NCBI GenBank assembly: GCA_964513415.1
Contig: CAZEMX010000008.1
Coordinates: 1-41,565 of the forward strand
From: Methanomethylicus sp964513415
Lineage (GTDB): Archaea; Thermoproteota; Methanomethylicia; Methanomethylicales; Methanomethylicaceae
Direction of reading: 5' to 3'
DNA length: 41,565 nt
Made by a program: the position numbers and the translations under genes
Shown here: piece after piece, positions 39,242-41,565 of the stretch
Layout: every line of letters begins with the position of its first letter
Numbering within the stretch: position 1 is the stretch's first letter
Notes under the pieces: model-generated
What the model was told of the DNA's origin: nothing
Database searches by the model: none
Seen by the model: only the letters and a program-made list of their open reading frames with translations

Positions 39242-41026
39242 ATGAGTGTAAAGATAGGTATAACAAATCCTCTATATATAGTTAGGGGTGCATATTCTAA
39301 TATAGATGCCAAGTACGGACCCTATAATACTACTACTGAAGCTTTAGCTGCCATACCTATAGAACTTAGAAGGGAAGGTCTCACAGTAGGTATAATTGTA
39401 GGTAAAACTATTACAGAATATTGGTTTCAAGGTGGTATTGAAGATGATAAACTTGTTGTTAAAGTAGAAACAGGAAGCCCTATAACCAAGTTATCACAAC
39501 TTACAAATGATGTTGGTTACGTAACTACTGCCGTATATACTACTGGTATAAACAGTTTACAAACCCAAATAGATTTAAAAGCAGATAAAGCATATGTAGA
39601 TACACTTGCAAGTAGTGGTAATAAATGGTATCAAGGTACTCTGGCTGAGTTACAATCACTCTTTCCTAATCCCCCTAATGGTTGGACAGCCTACACAAAG
39701 AATCCTCTTAGTTCTACAGGATATTACATTAGTACATCTTCTAATGGAGTTTGGACAGAGAGTACTATAGAAGCTCCTGCACAGGTCTCTGTAGATTTGA
39801 CACCTTATCAGAGGATTACAGATAATAATCTGGCAACAATATCAAAGAATATTGTAGGTGCTATTAATGAAGTAAATGCAAAGATAGGTTCTGGTGGGAA
39901 TATTATTATAGATGGCTCGGTAACGTCTCTTGCGGGTACTAATGAATTTATAGTTAGAGTTGGGAGTGCTTTTAAAGCTATTACAGTAAATAATGCAGTA
40001 GCTACAGAGTCTGTTTCAGGCCTTTTAAATTCTACCGATAAGATTTTCATCAATCAATTAAAGACTATGTTTGAGCTGGATAGTACTAATAATGCTATCA
40101 AAGCTTTAAAGAAACTATATTCTGTAGGTGAAATTTCAGCATATGGATTGGGAGAAAGTGGAGGTACTTCTATTCTTCCAGTAGCTACTCCAACAATTCT
40201 TGGAGGTATAAAAGTAGGTTCAGGATTAACTATAACTACAGACGGAGTTCTTTCTACTACTGGTACTGGTGGAATTACATACACTCATCCTACATATACA
40301 GAAAGAGCTTTAGGATTATATAAGATAATAGTAGATAATTTAGGTCATGTCTCTGGAGCTACAGCTGTTGCCAAGTCAGATATTACAGCTCTTGGGATAC
40401 CTTCACAGGATACTACATATAATATTGCTACAACTTCTACAAATGGTCTTATGAGTGCTGCTGATAAATCTAAACTTGATGGAATACAAGCAGGTGCTCA
40501 AGTAAATACTGTTACATCAGTTGCAGGAAAAACTGGTGCAGTTACTTTAACTAAATCTGATGTTGGTTTAAGTAATGTGGACAATACTGCAGACTCTGCA
40601 AAAAATGTTCTTAGTGCATCCAAACTTACTACAACAAGAACTATCTGGGGTCAACCATTTAATGGTACTGGGAATGTAGATGGTAATCTTACTGCAAATG
40701 GTAATATAACAGCTACAGGGGAAGTTACAGCATATGTTGCTTCCGATATAAGATTAAAAAGAGATATATTCCCTATATTTAATTCCTTGGAAATAATTAG
40801 TAAGTTATACCCTGTTAGTTATAAATGGAATGATTTGGCTAAGGAGCTTAATAGTACAAAAACAGATGCTTTAGAGTATGGATTAATTGCTCAAGATGTA
40901 GAAAATGTAATACCTGATATTGTGCATACCATATATGATGGTCAATATAAGGCAATTGATTATATAAAACTTATACCTTTTTTAATAGATGCTATAAAAG
41001 AATTAAAAGCTAAATTGAACTTTTAA
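39242..41026 (+). CDS. Tail fibre with C-terminal S74 autoprocessing chaperone
   Basis: A 594-residue fibre. The middle is repeat-like and Gly/Ser/Thr-rich with typical fibre phrases (KSDVGLSNVDNTADSAKN, TTRTIWGQPFNGTGNVDG). The last ~94 residues are a Peptidase_S74 intramolecular chaperone: SDIRLKRDI (cleavage Ser at about 501, Lys at 506), then YGLIAQDVENVIPDIV and a helical end. S74 domains trimerise the fibre and cut themselves off. It is likely part of the receptor-binding device. Confidence 0.92.
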   Translation: MSVKIGITNPLYIVRGAYSNIDAKYGPYNTTTEALAAIPIELRREGLTVGIIVGKTITEYWFQGGIEDDKLVVKVETGSPITKLSQLTNDVGYVTTAVYTTGINSLQTQIDLKADKAYVDTLASSGNKWYQGTLAELQSLFPNPPNGWTAYTKNPLSSTGYYISTSSNGVWTESTIEAPAQVSVDLTPYQRITDNNLATISKNIVGAINEVNAKIGSGGNIIIDGSVTSLAGTNEFIVRVGSAFKAITVNNAVATESVSGLLNSTDKIFINQLKTMFELDSTNNAIKALKKLYSVGEISAYGLGESGGTSILPVATPTILGGIKVGSGLTITTDGVLSTTGTGGITYTHPTYTERALGLYKIIVDNLGHVSGATAVAKSDITALGIPSQDTTYNIATTSTNGLMSAADKSKLDGIQAGAQVNTVTSVAGKTGAVTLTKSDVGLSNVDNTADSAKNVLSASKLTTTRTIWGQPFNGTGNVDGNLTANGNITATGEVTAYVASDIRLKRDIFPIFNSLEIISKLYPVSYKWNDLAKELNSTKTDALEYGLIAQDVENVIPDIVHTIYDGQYKAIDYIKLIPFLIDAIKELKAKLNF

Positions 41027-41039
41027 AATCTAAGTAGCT

Positions 41040-41565
41040 ATGGCAATATATTCAGGTCCAACTGGAAGAAGACTCCCATACTCAAATCTTACCGTAGAGG
41101 AGATTACTGAAGGAGTTTCTACAGCTCCAAGAGTAATTTCTGGTAGTACAGCTAATTATCTTATTTCTGAAGCTGTATCTACTGCTATTGCCTCTATAAC
41201 AAAAGAAAGTCTTGGACTAGGGAATGTAGATAATACATCTGACCTGAATAAACCTATTTCAATAGCTGTACAAGCAGCTTTAGATAATAAGCAACCTTTA
41301 AATACTTATCTTACACAAATATCTGGACTTACCTCAGATGGTTTTTTAAAGAAGGTAAATGATATTTGGACATTGGATAATTCTATCTATGAACCTGCAA
41401 ATACCAATATTCAAGCACACATAGCTGATACTACTATACATGTTACAGCTGAGGATAAAGAGAGATGGAATTTAGGTAGTTCTATAGGTATAACTGTAGA
41501 AGGTACAGGAAATGCTATAACCTCTTTAACGAAATCAGGAACGGTAATTACTGCAACTAAAGGTG
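41040..41565 (+). CDS. Second fibre or tail protein, partial (3' end missing)
   Basis: The frame starts at ATG 41040, 13 nt after the first fibre, and is open to the right edge (175 codons). It begins MAIYSGPTGRRLPYSNLTVE and contains LGLGNVDNTSDLNKPIS and HIADTTIHVTAEDKERWN, phrases common in phage fibres. The NVDNT phrase is shared with the first fibre. The C-terminus and any S74 domain lie outside the window. Confidence 0.85.
   Translation, partial: MAIYSGPTGRRLPYSNLTVEEITEGVSTAPRVISGSTANYLISEAVSTAIASITKESLGLGNVDNTSDLNKPISIAVQAALDNKQPLNTYLTQISGLTSDGFLKKVNDIWTLDNSIYEPANTNIQAHIADTTIHVTAEDKERWNLGSSIGITVEGTGNAITSLTKSGTVITATKG

Noticed and set aside
1..41565. Stop-codon reassignment (UAG to Gln), known in some crAss-like phages
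   Set aside because: UAG ends several genes at sensible positions (27734-27736, 32669-32671, 38340-38342) and no key protein is interrupted by an in-frame UAG, so the standard code fits.
1..41565. Integrase, repressor or attachment sites that would mark a temperate phage
   Set aside because: No recombinase, CI-like repressor or att-type repeat was found. The 23-nt repeat at 17851 and 18207 is not accompanied by a recombinase gene.

Overview
This window is a piece of a strictly lytic-looking, AT-rich, tailed double-stranded DNA phage. The gene set and its layout fit a crAss-like phage (order Crassvirales) infecting a member of Bacteroidota. The support is: a compact replication block on one strand (uracil-DNA glycosylase, DnaG-type primase, DnaB-like and SF1/SF2 helicases, family A DNA polymerase, two PD-(D/E)XK nucleases); a divergent late block with terminase, ~800-residue portal, acidic scaffold-like protein and ~490-residue capsid protein; Bacteroidota-type TAnnTTTG promoter motifs; and no clear Shine-Dalgarno sites. 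The standard code is used (UAG ends several genes).

Layout. Positions 1-24608 are read on the minus strand, so the order of transcription is from high to low coordinates. It begins with two small proteins (24608-24082), a 1.3-kb stretch without intact genes that is full of inverted repeats (24081-22746), a soluble conserved protein (22745-22131), a cluster of small genes (22049-21214), a second structured gene-free stretch with tRNA-like parts (21213-20104), two more small genes, a Ro60/TROVE-vWA protein (19645-18248), a third structured gene-free stretch with a tRNA-Met-like element (18247-17524), then the replication operon (17523-6772), a ubiquitin-like conjugation cassette (6744-2401), and finally recombination/repair nucleases and conserved proteins (2397 to the left edge). 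Positions 25041-41565 are read on the plus strand: a winged-helix-like protein, small conserved proteins, a GH19-type endolysin, a metallopeptidase-like protein, terminase, portal, scaffold-like protein, major capsid protein, further virion proteins, and fibre genes, the last one cut by the window edge. A G-tract-rich divergent region lies between the two arms.

Two systems stand out. First, genes at 6744-2401 encode a beta-grasp ubiquitin-like protein, an E2-like protein, a JAB/JAMM peptidase with a complete metal-binding motif, an E1/ThiF-like activating enzyme and an uncharacterised partner. This is a complete set of parts for attaching and removing a ubiquitin-like tag, carried by a phage. 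Second, a complete Ro60-type protein lies directly between two structured, tRNA-like noncoding stretches on the same strand. That arrangement suggests phage-encoded Y-RNA-like molecules, because bacterial Y RNAs bind Ro proteins and mimic tRNA.

Limits: structural and function calls rest on motif reading only. RNA structures were found by eye from complementary segments, with no folding or covariance test.
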